In this document: one piece after another, positions 49,818-63,599 of the stretch
Layout: each line of letters opens with the position of its first letter
Position numbering within the stretch: the first letter of the stretch is position 1
Assembly (NCBI GenBank): GCA_013399855.1
Contig: VXAY01002386.1
Span: 250,404-314,403, forward strand
Reading direction: 5' to 3'
Length of the DNA: 64,000 bases
Origin: Oxyruncus cristatus
Lineage: Eukaryota > Chordata > Aves > Passeriformes > Cotingidae
Position numbers and translations under genes: made by a program
Notes under the pieces: model-generated
The model's input: only the letters and a program-made list of their open reading frames with translations
What the model was told of the DNA's origin: nothing
The model's database searches: none

Positions 49818-52800
49818 AAAATAATTTTATCCTACAGAAAAGTATGTGAATAGAAAATACTTCCTTTTCTCCCTAGCTTACTGCAGATTTCAAACACAAG
49901 ACAAGCAAAACTTCTGCTTGATAATGATTCAAGTCAAGACAGCCAAGCTACAACATTAGAATAGTTTGGAAAGTAGTGAAAGTGAAAAGACACAAATGAT
50001 GGAAAGCAAATGACAAATCATTTTCCAGCATTTTCCAACAGTTAGAATCACTTGTATTCATGGATATTTCTACAAAGGATCCCAGGTGGAAAATAATCCT
50101 CTCTTCCAGGCAACAAAACACAGTGACTTTTGTCATAGACTAAAGTAACCCTTGTGCCTCAACACAATGCAAAAAAGAATTTCTTAAATAGGGTACGTAA
50201 GAAGCAACAGATCTCAAGTACACCTAGATTGATTATGAACAAAAAAAGACAGGGACTATTAAAAAATGGCTAGATCTTTTCTAATGTAAGGAACACAGAG
50301 TAGAAGATGTATGAAGGTTATGTGGCAATAAAAGCATAAAACATGTCAGCGTTACAGTTTCTCATTGAATTGGGAAAACAAACACATAAAAATATTAATG
50401 TTTCAGTATGGAGTTTTTTTTCTGCTCAGTTCAGAAGGTAACTGCCTTTGGGCTACTGGAAGCTGATCTGTCCTAATAACGAAAGCAGGCCACTAGTGTG
50501 GAAGCAAAAAGGACTCACTATTTTTAAACCATGAAACTCCAGTCTGTTCTCACACTGTAAGCACCTGTGCTATCTACCCATGCATGGAGGTACATCTCCT
50601 TGGAGACTGAAGTTTCAGTTAGACATTTTCCAAATTAGGTTTCTTCCCACTCATTTTTACATGTCTAAGGAAACAGCTCTTCTTTTCATCTCAGGATTTC
50701 ATACTGCTACAGTCAAACAATGAAGATTGTGTTATTTCTTTCAGTGCTATAGGATTCACAGCACTGTACATGACCGTGCCCAGAGGATGTAGAGAAAAGC
50801 CAAAAATATCCTTCTTAGAAACTACATCCAGTTCTGTTGAATTGTTTAAAAAATTCTGTTTTTCTTTATTTTTGTGATTATTGTTGTTTGAGGGACAAAA
50901 GTCTAAGCAAGCGTAATGGAAAAAAACCCCCATTAAATTGAAAAAGTATTAGTTATCACATACAGGATACATCTCACTAGTGGTATCAATGTATCTATAA
51001 AAGAAATATAATTTTAGTAATTTTTCATTTAAGTAATTATTGAGCTAAGGAATTCATCTTGAGCTCTACTTCATCATTCATTCATATTTTCATAGTGTGT
51101 TGCACTCTCTCATAGATCTTCAAACTGTCTATTTCTTTCATCGATGCCAATGATTTTCTCATGTAGTGGGAGGACTTTATTTTTATGGGGAAAAAATGGT
51201 AATTCTTGCAGTATTCCATTATGAGACCTGTTTAACTGTTGCGTAGAAAATAAAATAAAAAGAAAATCAGCACTGGGAGGCTGATACTGAGCCCTTTGTG
51301 GCACAGGCAGTGAATCTAAACTGCTCCATTTAAGGACAGCCTTTCCGTCAAGCTGGTGATAAAAACATGGGAGATAAGTGATCAAATTTTTTGTAAAGTG
51401 TAGGAAAGTATACATATTTTGGAAGTAAAGTCAAAATAAATGGAGAGGGTGTGTGAGAAATGTATGCATTTGAAATATGGATGCCTCTTTCTACTGCATT
51501 GCCAAAATACTCCTTACATTAGTACAAATGTCTGTGGATGGTCTGAGAAAAATATGCATTATAATATGCACATTTCCCTGTTGGTAAATATTACACCTTA
51601 ACTGATGAGTTTCTAAAGGTAGTAATCACAAAGTACTAGGTACAAACTTCTGATTTTTTTTCTTTTTTTTTCCACAGTTGAAAAATTTCTCTGACAAAGC
51701 TTAAAAACTATTGATGGATCACGTTGCACAAGCACTAACTTTTTGGCTTATAGTCGTCTATGTTATTCTGGTTTATTTATTACTTTGTCACACTGCACCT
51801 TTTTTTATGCGCTACTTCCAACAAGTAGGAGAAGATATCTGAAAGAGTCTACCCTTTTTTCATTCTTGTCTTAAAAAGAAAATTTTCAGGCCAAAAGTTC
51901 AGATAAGAAATACAGGCAAAATCCGCCCAGTAAATTCCAGTGTTAAAGGCAGAATGGAACAGACCATATGAATTTGTATAAAATATATTATTTTACTTCT
52001 CATATTTAGACAGAAATGTTTTAGCAGCTCATAGCTGTAAATTATTTCACTGGGAAATCTTTCTTAATAACAACTTCTCAAGGATATCCACGAGATTTTT
52101 TCAACCTAGTGCCTTTGTGTTCTATGGGACACCTTAAAAGACAAGTGTAAAATCTGGTCTCACAGCCAAGTGGATATGTTAAAAGTATAAATCATGTTGT
52201 ACAAACTTTCTCTTCACTTCCTATGACCCTATGGAATTGCAGCTTAAAAGATATGTGTAAGAATACCATATCAAGAATCCATATCACTTCAAGGACTCAA
52301 AAAATTAATTTCTGGTTACAAGTGAGTGGAGCAATTGCTTGAAGCTTTTGAAAACTACAGTCTACTTGTTCTGAGACTTTGTGTTCTGCTGTGCCACAGT
52401 ATTTTGTGTTTTTCTTCTTTCCCAATTTGGATCAATACTTTGTACAAAGAAAATATTGTGGCACACCAGGACACAGAGTCTCAGAACAAGTAACTTTATA
52501 TTGTGGTTAACATTTGCAAGCCTACCATCTTTCTTAGCAAGCCACAAATAATGATTTTATGCCATTTATTACATCCAAATCAGAGGTTTAATGTTTGTAC
52601 TTTTCTCCCAACAAACTCTGAAAGGTCATTTCAAAATGAAGCTATTGTGACAGTTAGGTTGTCCTTTCTACTAGAACCATAGACAACTTGGAAGACAAAC
52701 TCCAATACAATGTTAGATGTTTATTTCTTAAGCTGAAATAAATCCACCTACATACTCCATTGGAACATTACTTCACTGTTACATGTGAAGCCAGGAAATC

Positions 52801-55800
52801 ATTATGAATTCATAAAGTGAGCTGAGATACAGTCTCTCAGACTGGAGAGGTGAACACATATGAGGGACAAATACTAACTTTTCATTATATTTTGGGAAAC
52901 TATTAAGAAAAAATGAATTAAGTAATGCCTTCCTTTTAAAAGTAAGCATTTCTAATTATCTGCTCATCCCTCCACCCATCATGGTTTCAGATCATATACT
53001 CTCACCAATTCCAAGGTTGAGAAATCAATACTTCACCTTGTGTTTGATAGTAATTTTTAGATTTAGCTTTAACAGTCTTTCAGTCAGCAGCTGCTAAAAT
53101 CAAAACCATACTAAGGTAGACAAGAATCCATGAGGCAAGATGTTAATCAGGATTACGTGACACCAGAAGTCCCAAAGTATTGGAGATAGAAAGTCCTCTG
53201 CCCTCACCAATGGAAAGCTAAAAGCACTTTCAGCTTTTTAGTTGGTGTATTTCTATTTTTGACCTTAAAGTTGCTCACAAAACACTATATCCAAGATGGC
53301 TGGGCAGTGTTTTTTTTACTCAAAAACCCTGATGTCTAAACTGTAACAGCAGAACAGGTTTGAAACCCAAATAATTCTGACTCTAATCTATGGCTGACAT
53401 ATATTAAATAACAGATTACCTACCATTTTTCATTAACTTAATACTGTTACCCAAGATATTGGAACATACTATCAAAATATAAAAGGATTACATTTGCTTT
53501 TGTACAGCTAAAATGAATGAAAAATCTAGAATAGAATAAATTGTTCAAGTCCCAGACTTTTGCCACATTAATTAAAGTGTCAAGACCTCCTTCATGAAGT
53601 TCAGTACTTTTGTTGGTGTTGCTGATTATAAAGTTATTCTTTCTGTTTTAAACCTCAGATGTTCCACAGTAAATTTCAATGGCATGACTATACTGGTTTT
53701 AGCTGGGATAGTGGTATAGTTGTGTTGTGCTGTAATCTGGTCTTGTGATGAAAACAGTGTTTCTCACTTTTTTATGTTTCAGTTCTTTCTCCCATCCCAC
53801 TGGAGGGAGGGAGTGAGCAGCTGCGTGGGATTCAGCTGCCTACTGGGGTTACTACAACACTGTTCTCAAAATAATACTTTCAGGCAATCAAGAAAGCATT
53901 GCAATGCAGTTTGTTGTCATTTTTTAGAAACCGACTATTAATAACACTGAAAAGCAGGCAAAGCTCCTTGCTCATCCTTGGATACTGGAAATAATAGGTG
54001 GAATATACATATCTGTCACAAAGTCCTAAGACTGAACAGAGAACTTTCAAAATAAACAGTAAGATCCCCATTGACTGGCAACTGCAAGAATTTCTAAAAA
54101 AGATCTGAAATGTCTGAAGTAACAGAATTCAGAAAAATAATTGCTAGATTAGAATAAAATGAGGCATCACTCCTTTGACAGTCCTGTTTCTATATCAACT
54201 AACTGTTCTTTCAGCAAAATCTGAAAGGTCATTTCAGAATAACGGGTTTGGCCAAATGCAATGCAAGGGATTGAAAAGGAGAAATAGAAGAGATAGATCA
54301 TATTTCCAAGAGCCATTGCAAAAGCAAAATGAATCACATCATTTTAACTGAATCACTGGTGCAACTGAAGAAGAATGGGCAGAGGCTGCACCGTGAATTT
54401 ACTATATTCAGTTTTTAGTTCACAAGCATAGCTCAAGCAACACTTTTAATTCTTCGCCTCCAGAAAATGTGGATATGAACTCTACAGAGTGCAGCTTCTC
54501 CGAAGTTCTGTGCTTATATAACAGAACACAGTTACTAAAAATTCCTTTCTATTAGGACATCCATTTTAGGATGGAAATTTTGTTTAGAATCATTGGCAGA
54601 GGTAAGTTTCATTTTAAGAACTACTGGCACTACTGTAGTATCAATTTTCTATAAATTTTTTCCAGCCTAACAAGCAATTTCAAAACAACCTTACAGCAAT
54701 GTCACAGCTCTGCCACTAACACCATATGATATTACAGTTCTCTGGTACATGAAAAAGAAAACAGCCAAACAGTGAATAAAACAATACTGAAATCATATTT
54801 ACTGCTGCTTTTAAATACACATTACCCATCTGCCTTACTAATATCTGTTGGGCTACAAATAGTCATTGCTTCTTTTTCTAATCATAGAAGAAAAATGAAT
54901 ATGAAAGGAAAAAATAAGGCTTAAATGAATTACCATGCAGCATAGCTCAGATGCAGCCTAGAGCAGTGGCAGTGCTGATTATTCTTTTGAAAAAACTCAT
55001 TCTCAAGACACACTGAAAGAGTGATAAAATCAAAATATGTTCACAAGAACAAGTGCCAGCATAAGGAACACCTGCCCTTTTAGCTTGTGGTATCTAGTTA
55101 CTACCAAAAGTACCTTCTGCATTTCAATGCTGTTTGATTTTTCCTCTTTGAACCATATTTTACTCGAAGTCACACTTCAGATATTTTCTTCCTAACAGTC
55201 TCAGTGCTGATGGATTTCAGATTGGAAAATGTAATTGCTTTTCTGGGGTTTTACTACATTCATTCGGTAACAAACCTACTAAAAAGTACCACAATGGGTG
55301 AACTGCAGGTAAATGATCCAACACAGCTTTAATACAATTCATTTGCTAAATCACTTTAATTAATTTTGGACAGTCAGCTGTTACTTCCAGATTTTTAAAA
55401 CAAAAAATGAATGAAAATCCTTGTTGGAAAAACAAAACACAAAAAACTCCTACTCACTTTCTTCAAGCCAAATAACCTCTCACAAATTAAAAAAGAAATA
55501 GAGAAAAAAAACCTCATGTCATTAGTATAACACATTTTATAACTTGGATGTAAGGCACAAGATAACTAACATCTGTCATTTTGCAAAATGCTCTTTACCT
55601 TTATTATCTAATGTCTAGCAGAGTCAGAAATTGAGCAGTCTTGTTTAGACTGTTTTAAAGTCACATTTATTTTAATGCATGCCAATCAATTGAAATTTGC
55701 CATTTGGTTTGTTTTTCTACTGTGCTTATTTATGTTAGACACAGTAGTATAAATCCAAAATATGGAGTCTGTAAAGCAAAGTATGATAGTCACTACTACT

Positions 55801-56269
55801 ACAAAGTGTGAACAACTGTCGTTAACAATATAAAATATAAAAAAAAAAATACTTAATCACTTTTTATATCTTGGGCCAACAGAAAGAAAACTTGCTTTCC
55901 TTTTCTTTTATGCCCAGCATGTAAATTAAAAAATAAATGTTAAAAACTTTTGATTCTGAGCAGTAAATATTTTGAAAGTAGTTGCATGATGATTGTAAAG
56001 ATAAAATTGTGTGAAATAAGTAAAAATTTTTCAAAATTATATCCAAACATAAAATGAATTTGTGAATCATATTGGCATTGCTAAGAGCACACAGTAGTGT
56101 TCTCAGTTACCATGTTGGCTTTGTTAGACTTGTTTAAAGCTGTAGAAAATGAACAAGATGAATAAGAGAAAATAATGACATGAACAAAGACTAGAACCTT
56201 CCCCAACCGCCTAAGTCTTATAAACTGGAATACTTGCTTCTTAACTGATGGGAAGTTTTCATATATATT
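49818..56269. other. AT-rich intronic DNA
   Basis: Holds the long hairpin at 52363-52492. No other repeat or exon recognised. Confidence 0.55.
52363..52492. repeat. 130-bp near-perfect hairpin (MITE or small-RNA precursor candidate)
   Basis: The left arm, 52363-52405 (starting tacttgttctgagacttt), pairs with the right arm, 52450-52492 (ending gtctcagaacaagta). Of 43 positions, 39 are Watson-Crick, three are G-U wobbles (if transcribed from plus) and one is a true mismatch. The loop is about 44 nt. The arms begin and end with TA, as expected for a Tc1/mariner-type insertion, but the TIR does not match a family I know. No similar copy was noticed elsewhere in the window. Confidence 0.8.
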
Positions 56270-56884
56270 AAGAACACAAGCCCTATGAGGAGAGGTTGAA
56301 GGAGCTGGGGTTGTTTAGCCTGGAGAAGAGGAGGCTCAGGGAAGACCCCATCGCTCTCTACAACTACCTGAAAGTAGGTTGTAGCCACGTGGGCATCGAT
56401 CTCTTCTCCCAAGCAACTATCAGCAAGACAAGAGGGCATGGTCTTAAGCTCTGGCAGGGGAAGTTTAGGTTGGATGTTAGGAAGAAACTCTTTACAGGGA
56501 GGGTAATCAGCCTTTGGAATGGGCTGCCCAGGGAAGTGGTGGATTCTCCATCCCTGGAGGTTTTTAAGATGAGACTGGATGTGGCACCGATCTCTTCTCC
56601 CAAGCAACTATCAGCAAGACAAGAGGGCATGGTCTTAAGCTCTGGCAGGGGAAGTTTAGGTTGGATGTTAGGAAGAAACTCTTTACAGGGAGGGTAATCA
56701 GCCTTTGGAATGGGCTGCCCAGGGAAGTGGTGGATTCTCCATCCCTGGAGGTTTTCAAGATGAGGCTGGACGTGGCACTTAGTGCCATAGTCTAGTAACC
56801 GCGATGGTAGTGGATCAAGAGTTGGACTTGATGATCTCAGAAGTCCTTTCCAACCCACCTGATTCTGTGATTCTGTGATTCTGT
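56270..56884 (+). mobile_element. Young CR1 LINE 3' end with internal tandem duplication
   Basis: The plus strand reads [57 protein letters not shown] and [20 protein letters not shown], then the CR1 3' UTR with gttggacttgatgatctcag and three gattctgt tail units. A 191-bp block is present twice in tandem (see 56398-56779). Long antisense open frames across this copy are shadows of the CR1 frame. Confidence 0.95.
56398..56779 (+). repeat. 191-bp tandem duplication inside the CR1
   Basis: Unit 1 (56398-56588) and unit 2 (56589-56779) both start with the gatctcttctcccaagcaac block. They look identical until the last ~25 bp, where unit 2 differs at a few bases (ttttcaagatgaggctggac against tttttaagatgagactggat). 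A period of 191 shifts the frame (191 = 3x63+2), so the duplication also breaks ORF2. Confidence 0.93.
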
Positions 56885-59800
56885 ATTCATAACTGCGTGA
56901 CCTCCTTATTCTTTGGCAAGAAATGAGTGCATCTGCTCCTATGACATACAACTCTACCGTGGAACAGGAAGTGTGGCAACCAAACTGGTACTGCTGCTGT
57001 GAAAACGTTCTGTCTGGCCTTCAATTAGATTCACACATTTTCATGAGGTATCTGGAGCCAAAACATGTTGATTCTTCTTTGTTTATGTTTATGTATCAAG
57101 GAGACCAAAAAGCCAAAGTCCTGATGGATCAACAAAATAAGTTAATATTTTTTTTTCTCTTTAATTAGAGAAGCAATCCTTCTGTTTTCCCAGGGGGGCT
57201 GAGACAGGACCAGAGCAGCAGCTGCTGCAGGTCATGGATTAAAGATCTGCTGAGAGAACCATCAGAAATGAAATTTCCAAATGGAGAAATATGCAGGAGG
57301 GACCTGAGATATTGAAACTTCGGATATGAAAGAACTGGGGCCAGGAACATCAAGCTGGTCAGTCTGTTCTCAAGTGTTGGCCCCTCCAACTGGGAATTGC
57401 ATATACATATGAGAGACTTTTATAAACACCAAATTTATTTTTGTAGTTATAAATAGCCAAGCAATAACGCTGATGAAATTTGCATGTGAGCTGAGCTTCT
57501 ATACAAGTAAAATCCTGGTGTCATGAGAACAGGTAGTGTAGCCACGGCCTAACTCAGGATTATTTTTATGATAGAGGTTAAGAACGGATGCCACAGAAGA
57601 GGATAGGAATATGGCAAGAATATAACTATGCTTCTGAAAAATATTCTTCCAGCCTTTGATGATTTGCAACTCATGGTCTTTATGAGAGAAAGACTTGAAA
57701 GGAATCTATCTCATGAATTTGGTCTTTTAAACTGATGCAACTTTTAGCATCCACAGCTTCCTAAAAAAAAAAAAAAGTCCCACTACTTAATTATATTATG
57801 TGAAGAATAAAAACAGAAGAATACTAAATTATTTCAATTAGGTTGAGGGTTTCTTTTCCCTCAGAAGACAGTGTCTTTAAAAAGATAAAACAGGTGAAAC
57901 TTGTGGGAAAATATGAATTCCATGGAACAGTTCTTTGAAAATTCTTCTAATAGTTTTGCACTACACTTCAAGACATTAGTTCCAGAACTGTTTTTTTTTT
58001 CCCTGAAAATCTTCATCTTTATCTTCAGAATCTGAAAACTAAAAAAAACTATTATAATTTTCAGCACATTTTCTGAGAAAAATAAGAGAAAGCAACTGGT
58101 TCTACCATTGTTGATTGCAAGTTAAAAAAATGTCTTGATGCCTAAAAAGTATATAGACATAACAAAACACCATTCCTAATGTGAAAAATAAAAAAGAGAG
58201 TATTTTCTCTTAAGAAACTGGTTTCTACAAGAATAAATTTACGGAGAGAGCTCAAGAAGCCCTGAACCTTCAATTATTTCTTCACAGTGTGCATTCTCAT
58301 GTCATGGCAGAAATTCCTGGTCAAAACCCTCATGTTCAGCAAGGCACACCTACTCCTCATCTCTCTACCTGAAAAAGCAATTTAATTCATTCCTGAGTTC
58401 ATTGGATTTTTGTTCTTCTACCATCTAATGAAAGAACCGAAGTTTAACTAACTCATCTGAAAAGGAACATCAGAGGGTATACAGAGACAGAGCAAGCAGA
58501 ACTTGCTAATTCGAAAATGAAGGCAGGAAAATCTTTTCCTAAATGAACTACAATTTTTGAAATAGTAGAAATGCTGACACCATACTCATGTTCGTTTATG
58601 AATTTGTAGATTAAAATGTTACTGTTTTTCAGCGGCTCATTACTATGATCTCAGATAAGATCTAATCATGTGAACCGTGGGTGATTCCTTTCAGTACATC
58701 TCACTGCTCAGTCAAACATGTGAACTTAAATCATTTTACAAATGAGAGCATTACAGAATCAACTTTTATCACCTTGGATTACCACGATATCCTAAATTAT
58801 GTGAAACATTAGACATTAGACTCACACTCTGCAAAAATATGCCTTTTGCTTCATGCATGCAATTTTATGCTTCCAAAAGCTAAAGAAGCATTTAGTTTTT
58901 CAGAAAACAGAAAACTTTAGAATTTTAAAATTTTACATGAATCATAAGTACTGCCTTGGGGCAGGCATGTGGAAAACATGTCTTTCTAAAGAACCAGAAC
59001 ATCCTTGATAGCTTAATTAGCCCCAAATAAGAATGATGATAATAACCCCCAACACACACTCAACAGAAGCTTCCACGGTCTTTATTTTGTGTTCTTACTT
59101 AATTAATACCTTCTGCATTAGATTATACTTTGTATTATCAAAATAAATTGACTATCATTGCTAAACTCAGAATTTAAAGAGTTCTTACTTTCTAGTGTAT
59201 GTGGTATTTTGGCATGATTCTGTTCAGAATTTTTCATACAAAAATTAATAACTCAAATATGATGAAGTTTGCAATGGTTATATTTCAGATAATCCAAATG
59301 GTACTGTGTTTATGACCCTAAACTGTCACATAGAATAATAGGAATAAATTACCCTTTATTCAGAATTTTGTATTTCCCAAAGAAATTTTAGCAGCATCAC
59401 CTTGTTTTTGTCATAGCTATGGAACAGCTGATGTGGAGCTCCAGCCTCTACAGTATGACATTGAATATTCATGCAAATCGACCACTTAAATTAGGTGTAA
59501 TAGTTTGTAACAGAATATTTCTATTTCTTTACCCCTACTCTACATAGAGTTGGGCTAGATATTGTATCATGTTATCAATAGGACTTTATTTCACATTTAC
59601 TGAGAACACAGTTTCAGTTGTTCAGCACTTGGTTAAATGAAACAAACTGAAATTTTGGCCATGTAAAATCTGACTCATTTCCAAAAGATGTTACTTGAAT
59701 GTTAGAATTTGACTGTAGAGATTTAAAGGAAAACAATAAAATTAACATGCACAGATCAAGTGTGGCTAAACTCAACTGGCCTTTATGCCTCAGAAAAAAT

Positions 59801-62800
59801 AACCACCATTCACACTTAGAATCATAGAATGGCCAGGGTTGGAAGGGGCCTCTAAAAATTGCCTAGTTCAACACTCATTGCTTGAGTGAGAATTGTTAAT
59901 AGATGTACAGATAGTTGATATTTCCATGCTGTATATGAGGCAGCTGGGAAGTAGAGTGGGCAACACCACACATTCATGGTGCAGGAAGGTAGAGCTCTAT
60001 ACAAAAAGATTTGGTGGTGCTATCAGATTTCTGATTCAGTGTCAGGACCATACCATAACAAGTTGTACTATGAATAATTTTAAAGTCATCAGTTAGCTTG
60101 GAGACAGATGTGCTAGAGATAAATGGTCTAAGTGTTGCTGTCAGTAAATCACTGAGGATGCTAGTACTGGTGGTGCACCTGTTAAAAGTACTCTGCTTAT
60201 TTGGAGAGAAGAAGCTTTATAGTTTTCTCGTATGAAACTCTTGAATCCTGAAAAACATCCTGCCATTGCAAAGGATAAATAAATTTTAAGAAATTTTCTG
60301 TTTCTTAAATATTGTCATAATTTCTTTTCTCTGTTTCTAAAGAAATCTACTAAATATGCCAATATTATAATTAATAGTGAAGTCCATATTTCTGTCATAT
60401 GTATATCATATACAAGTATATGACTGTGCCAAAGAAGAAGTCGTTAGAATTGGAATTAACTGTTCAGCTTCCAAACAGACAGTAAAGGCTAAAGGCTAGT
60501 GAAGGCACATTTAAAACTTTGCTACAAAATTTCTAATAGATTTTCTCTTTAATGTTTTCTACTTTTTTTGGCCGAGATATTTGGGTCAACTTGCATGACA
60601 GTTAAGCTGCATTGTGTCAGCAAAATGAACTGCTTACAAACAGATAACTTTCATTCCCATCAACAGAACAAGACATGCATTTGTTCCTGAAGAAGTGAAT
60701 ATATTTTGTATCAGTAGCCACTTCAAATTATGGACAGATACCCTGAAGTGGAACCTAACACTTAAGTATGCAAGCAGTAGAATTTGTGTCGACAAATCCT
60801 ACTTTTCTGAAGCATTTATCACTGTAATAGATAAAATACACTTTATTCCACCAAATAAATAAAAATTACATTATCAGACAGGACTAATGATACAGCACAC
60901 TGAAAACAAGTGGAAATATAATAGAATAATATAGAAAAGAAAAAGACAGAAACTAACTCTGTCATTTTGTCACTTTTTTAAAGGCCATATTTAATGGATA
61001 CTTCATACATAGTTACTTTTATCACTTTATAAGTGGTTCATTGGGAAATCATCGACAAAATACATAAATAATGAAAACAATATGGCAATTTATATATGAA
61101 ATATATGCAAGTGAAAACAAGCACCTGAGTGCCTTATGACAGCCAGTAGATTTTGAGATACAGTGTGCATGATAGTATTTTTCTCTTGTCCAAGTGAGAT
61201 TCAAAGAACCAATCCAAAGACTTTTTCACTCATTACAGCAGTTGGGGAAGTTTCTTTTCTGCAAAGTGTTTGTGACTAAGTAGTCCTAACAGAAGGCACA
61301 TCACAAAATCAGTTACAACCTATTTCATGATACATCATTTATCAGGAGATGAGGCAGTTTCCTCCTTGAGAGGCTCTACGTACATATTTTATAGCTGATG
61401 ATTTACTGTAATAGGGTTTTTTAATAGAAACTCTGACAAAAAAAAATAATCTACATTATGACCAAAGCAAAAGTGCACCAAGTTTTGCATCATAAAATTG
61501 AGATATTTGGTTACAGGACATTAAAAAAGATGACTGTGTCAGATTCCCCAAATGATCCAAGCTAGACAGTTGCCTATGCCCAATGGTCACTTGACAGGCC
61601 TGAGTCCTAAAACAACAAACCACAGTTTTGTCAGAATCAGCAAGTCTTTCATCACATGATGATATAACCTGATACAGCCACTAGATATAACCTGATACTA
61701 CCCGTCTAGGTAAAGTGAAAATTCTCTGCAAACATGCAGTATTATAGTCTGTGTTCTCCTTACCTGAAAGTGATTTGGAAATGCCGGCGAGAGAAGTCGT
61801 TCCTTTATGAAATGACATACAGCTAACTTTGACACATGTTTAAGATGCAATTTAACAGAAAAGTGTATGGAAAATGGCAGAAGATTCAATTATCAGTGTC
61901 TGTTATTCACTTTTTTAATGGAGGTATTGCCACTGGTAATGAGATATAAAATAGCTGCAAGTTTATGTGGGATCATGAAGTTTGATATAGCCAAACACAA
62001 ATATAAACTCAGTATACTATGTGCACTTAATGGACATTTTTATTTAAATCCTTTGGAAGGGCTGTCATTTGCTGACATATGTTGGAAAGGCCCTGGAATA
62101 GGTGATCCACGGCTGAGGTAGCAGCAAAATATATTGTTATCAAACCCAGTGACAGGCATAGCTGCTTAAGCAAATAGTTTAAAATATCCAGAATCTGAAG
62201 TAATTGAAGTTATTGTAAAGAAAATTACATGTTTTCTGGTTTTTATCACTTTGCAAGTATCTAGGTCTGCTAGAATTGCCTCTGTTATATTCAGACCTCT
62301 GGGGTACTTCTGAATCCTGTACCTTGTCTTGAGCAAATCATACACCTAGTGTTCAGTAAAGCCATCTACCAGAGGAGTAGGGAGAAGGCTTAGGCCCAGT
62401 AAGTTACCATTATCTTAAAAAAACTGTGTTCTGAAGTATATGAAGTATGGTTGGCCTCCAGAAGCAGCTGCTTACAAGCTATTTAATCATTATTATTGTC
62501 TTTCAGAACAAACACAAGATGATCGCACTGCATCTACTGTTAACCATATATAATAACAGCATACTTTGAGTGTGAAAATGAAAAAAAAAATAAATAATAA
62601 AACTGCTCTATGGGCTATGAAAAAACAAGAGAAGATATGGGAATCTCATATGCCCATGGAGAGAAAAATGGTACAACCACTGGAAAGAGAACAGTGGTCC
62701 ACAGGGGTTGAAAGACTTCAGTTTTGTTCAGGCTTTACTACCAAGTGACAACTGGCACTGATAATTAGTCAAAATTTCCCAGAAGTGAAAATGCAGAAGC

Positions 62801-63599
62801 AGTTGCATCACCATGCGATAATCTAAGCCTGCTGTATTTGGCAGCCTGGGCTAGAGTGTCAAAAAAAGAGAAGAGCAGAGCAGCTAGGAAAAGAGATTTT
62901 AGAAGCAAGGGGACACTTAAGAATCTGGTTATATAAAGTGGTTATAAGGCACTTGTAGATTCTCCTAATTTTTGTGCTATAAATGAAAAACTTCAATGTT
63001 TACATTTAGAAATGTAAGGGTTGTCCTTATGTGGCTCTTAGGCATGTTCATAATCTTCTTTGCCTTTTAATCTGTCTGTACATCTCATGTTTTTGAAGAG
63101 CATCTGAAAATAAAACATCTTGTTTTTCTGTATCTTTGCTTCTCTTCAGGGTGTTAGACTAATACAATAATGACAAAAATGCTGTTTTTGCCTTAGGCTG
63201 AAGTTGCAACCTCAACAAAATGAGGGCTCAACAAAATAAGGGCTCATTGTAAAATTTCCTTGTTTATTATTATTAGTGTTAAAGGGATCCAAATACTGTC
63301 ACTATGAAGTATATGGAGATCCTAGCTATCAAAATCCAATGAAATACAACAATTAACACTCAAATGTGAGTTTACCATTTCAGTGCCATGAAACAATAGG
63401 CACTTACCTAGTAAAATAATAACCTTCATTATAGAGTGGAAAAGCAGTGTTTCTGCTTAAGTGTTTATAGTCATTAAGAGCAGTCAGTCCTACAAATTAA
63501 GGCAATCAGGAAACCTGACCTTCAGCAATGGCCCGATGGTTTCAAACACAACACACTACTGTCTGAATAACAATCTAAACTCGGTTTTTGGTTTTACCT
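56885..63599. other. AT-rich intronic DNA
   Basis: Contains the CR1 fragment at 59818 and one weak minus-strand exon candidate at 61764-61822, described under findings. Otherwise nothing recognised. Confidence 0.5.
59818..59885 (-). mobile_element. Short CR1 3'-end fragment
   Basis: The plus strand reads tagaatcatagaatggccag, ggttggaaggggcctct and cctagttcaacactcattgc, the reverse complement of a CR1 terminus of about 65 bp. Confidence 0.85.

Noticed and set aside
51290..51380. Possible minus-strand exon after a ttatcaccag acceptor (LDGKAVLKWSSLDSLPVPQR)
   Set aside because: No matching donor, no phase link to the EYS exon at 38155 and no family resemblance.
56364..56951. 195-residue minus-strand open frame
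   Set aside because: It is the antisense shadow of the duplicated CR1 ORF2 segment. The repeated peptide blocks in it come from the 191-bp tandem duplication.
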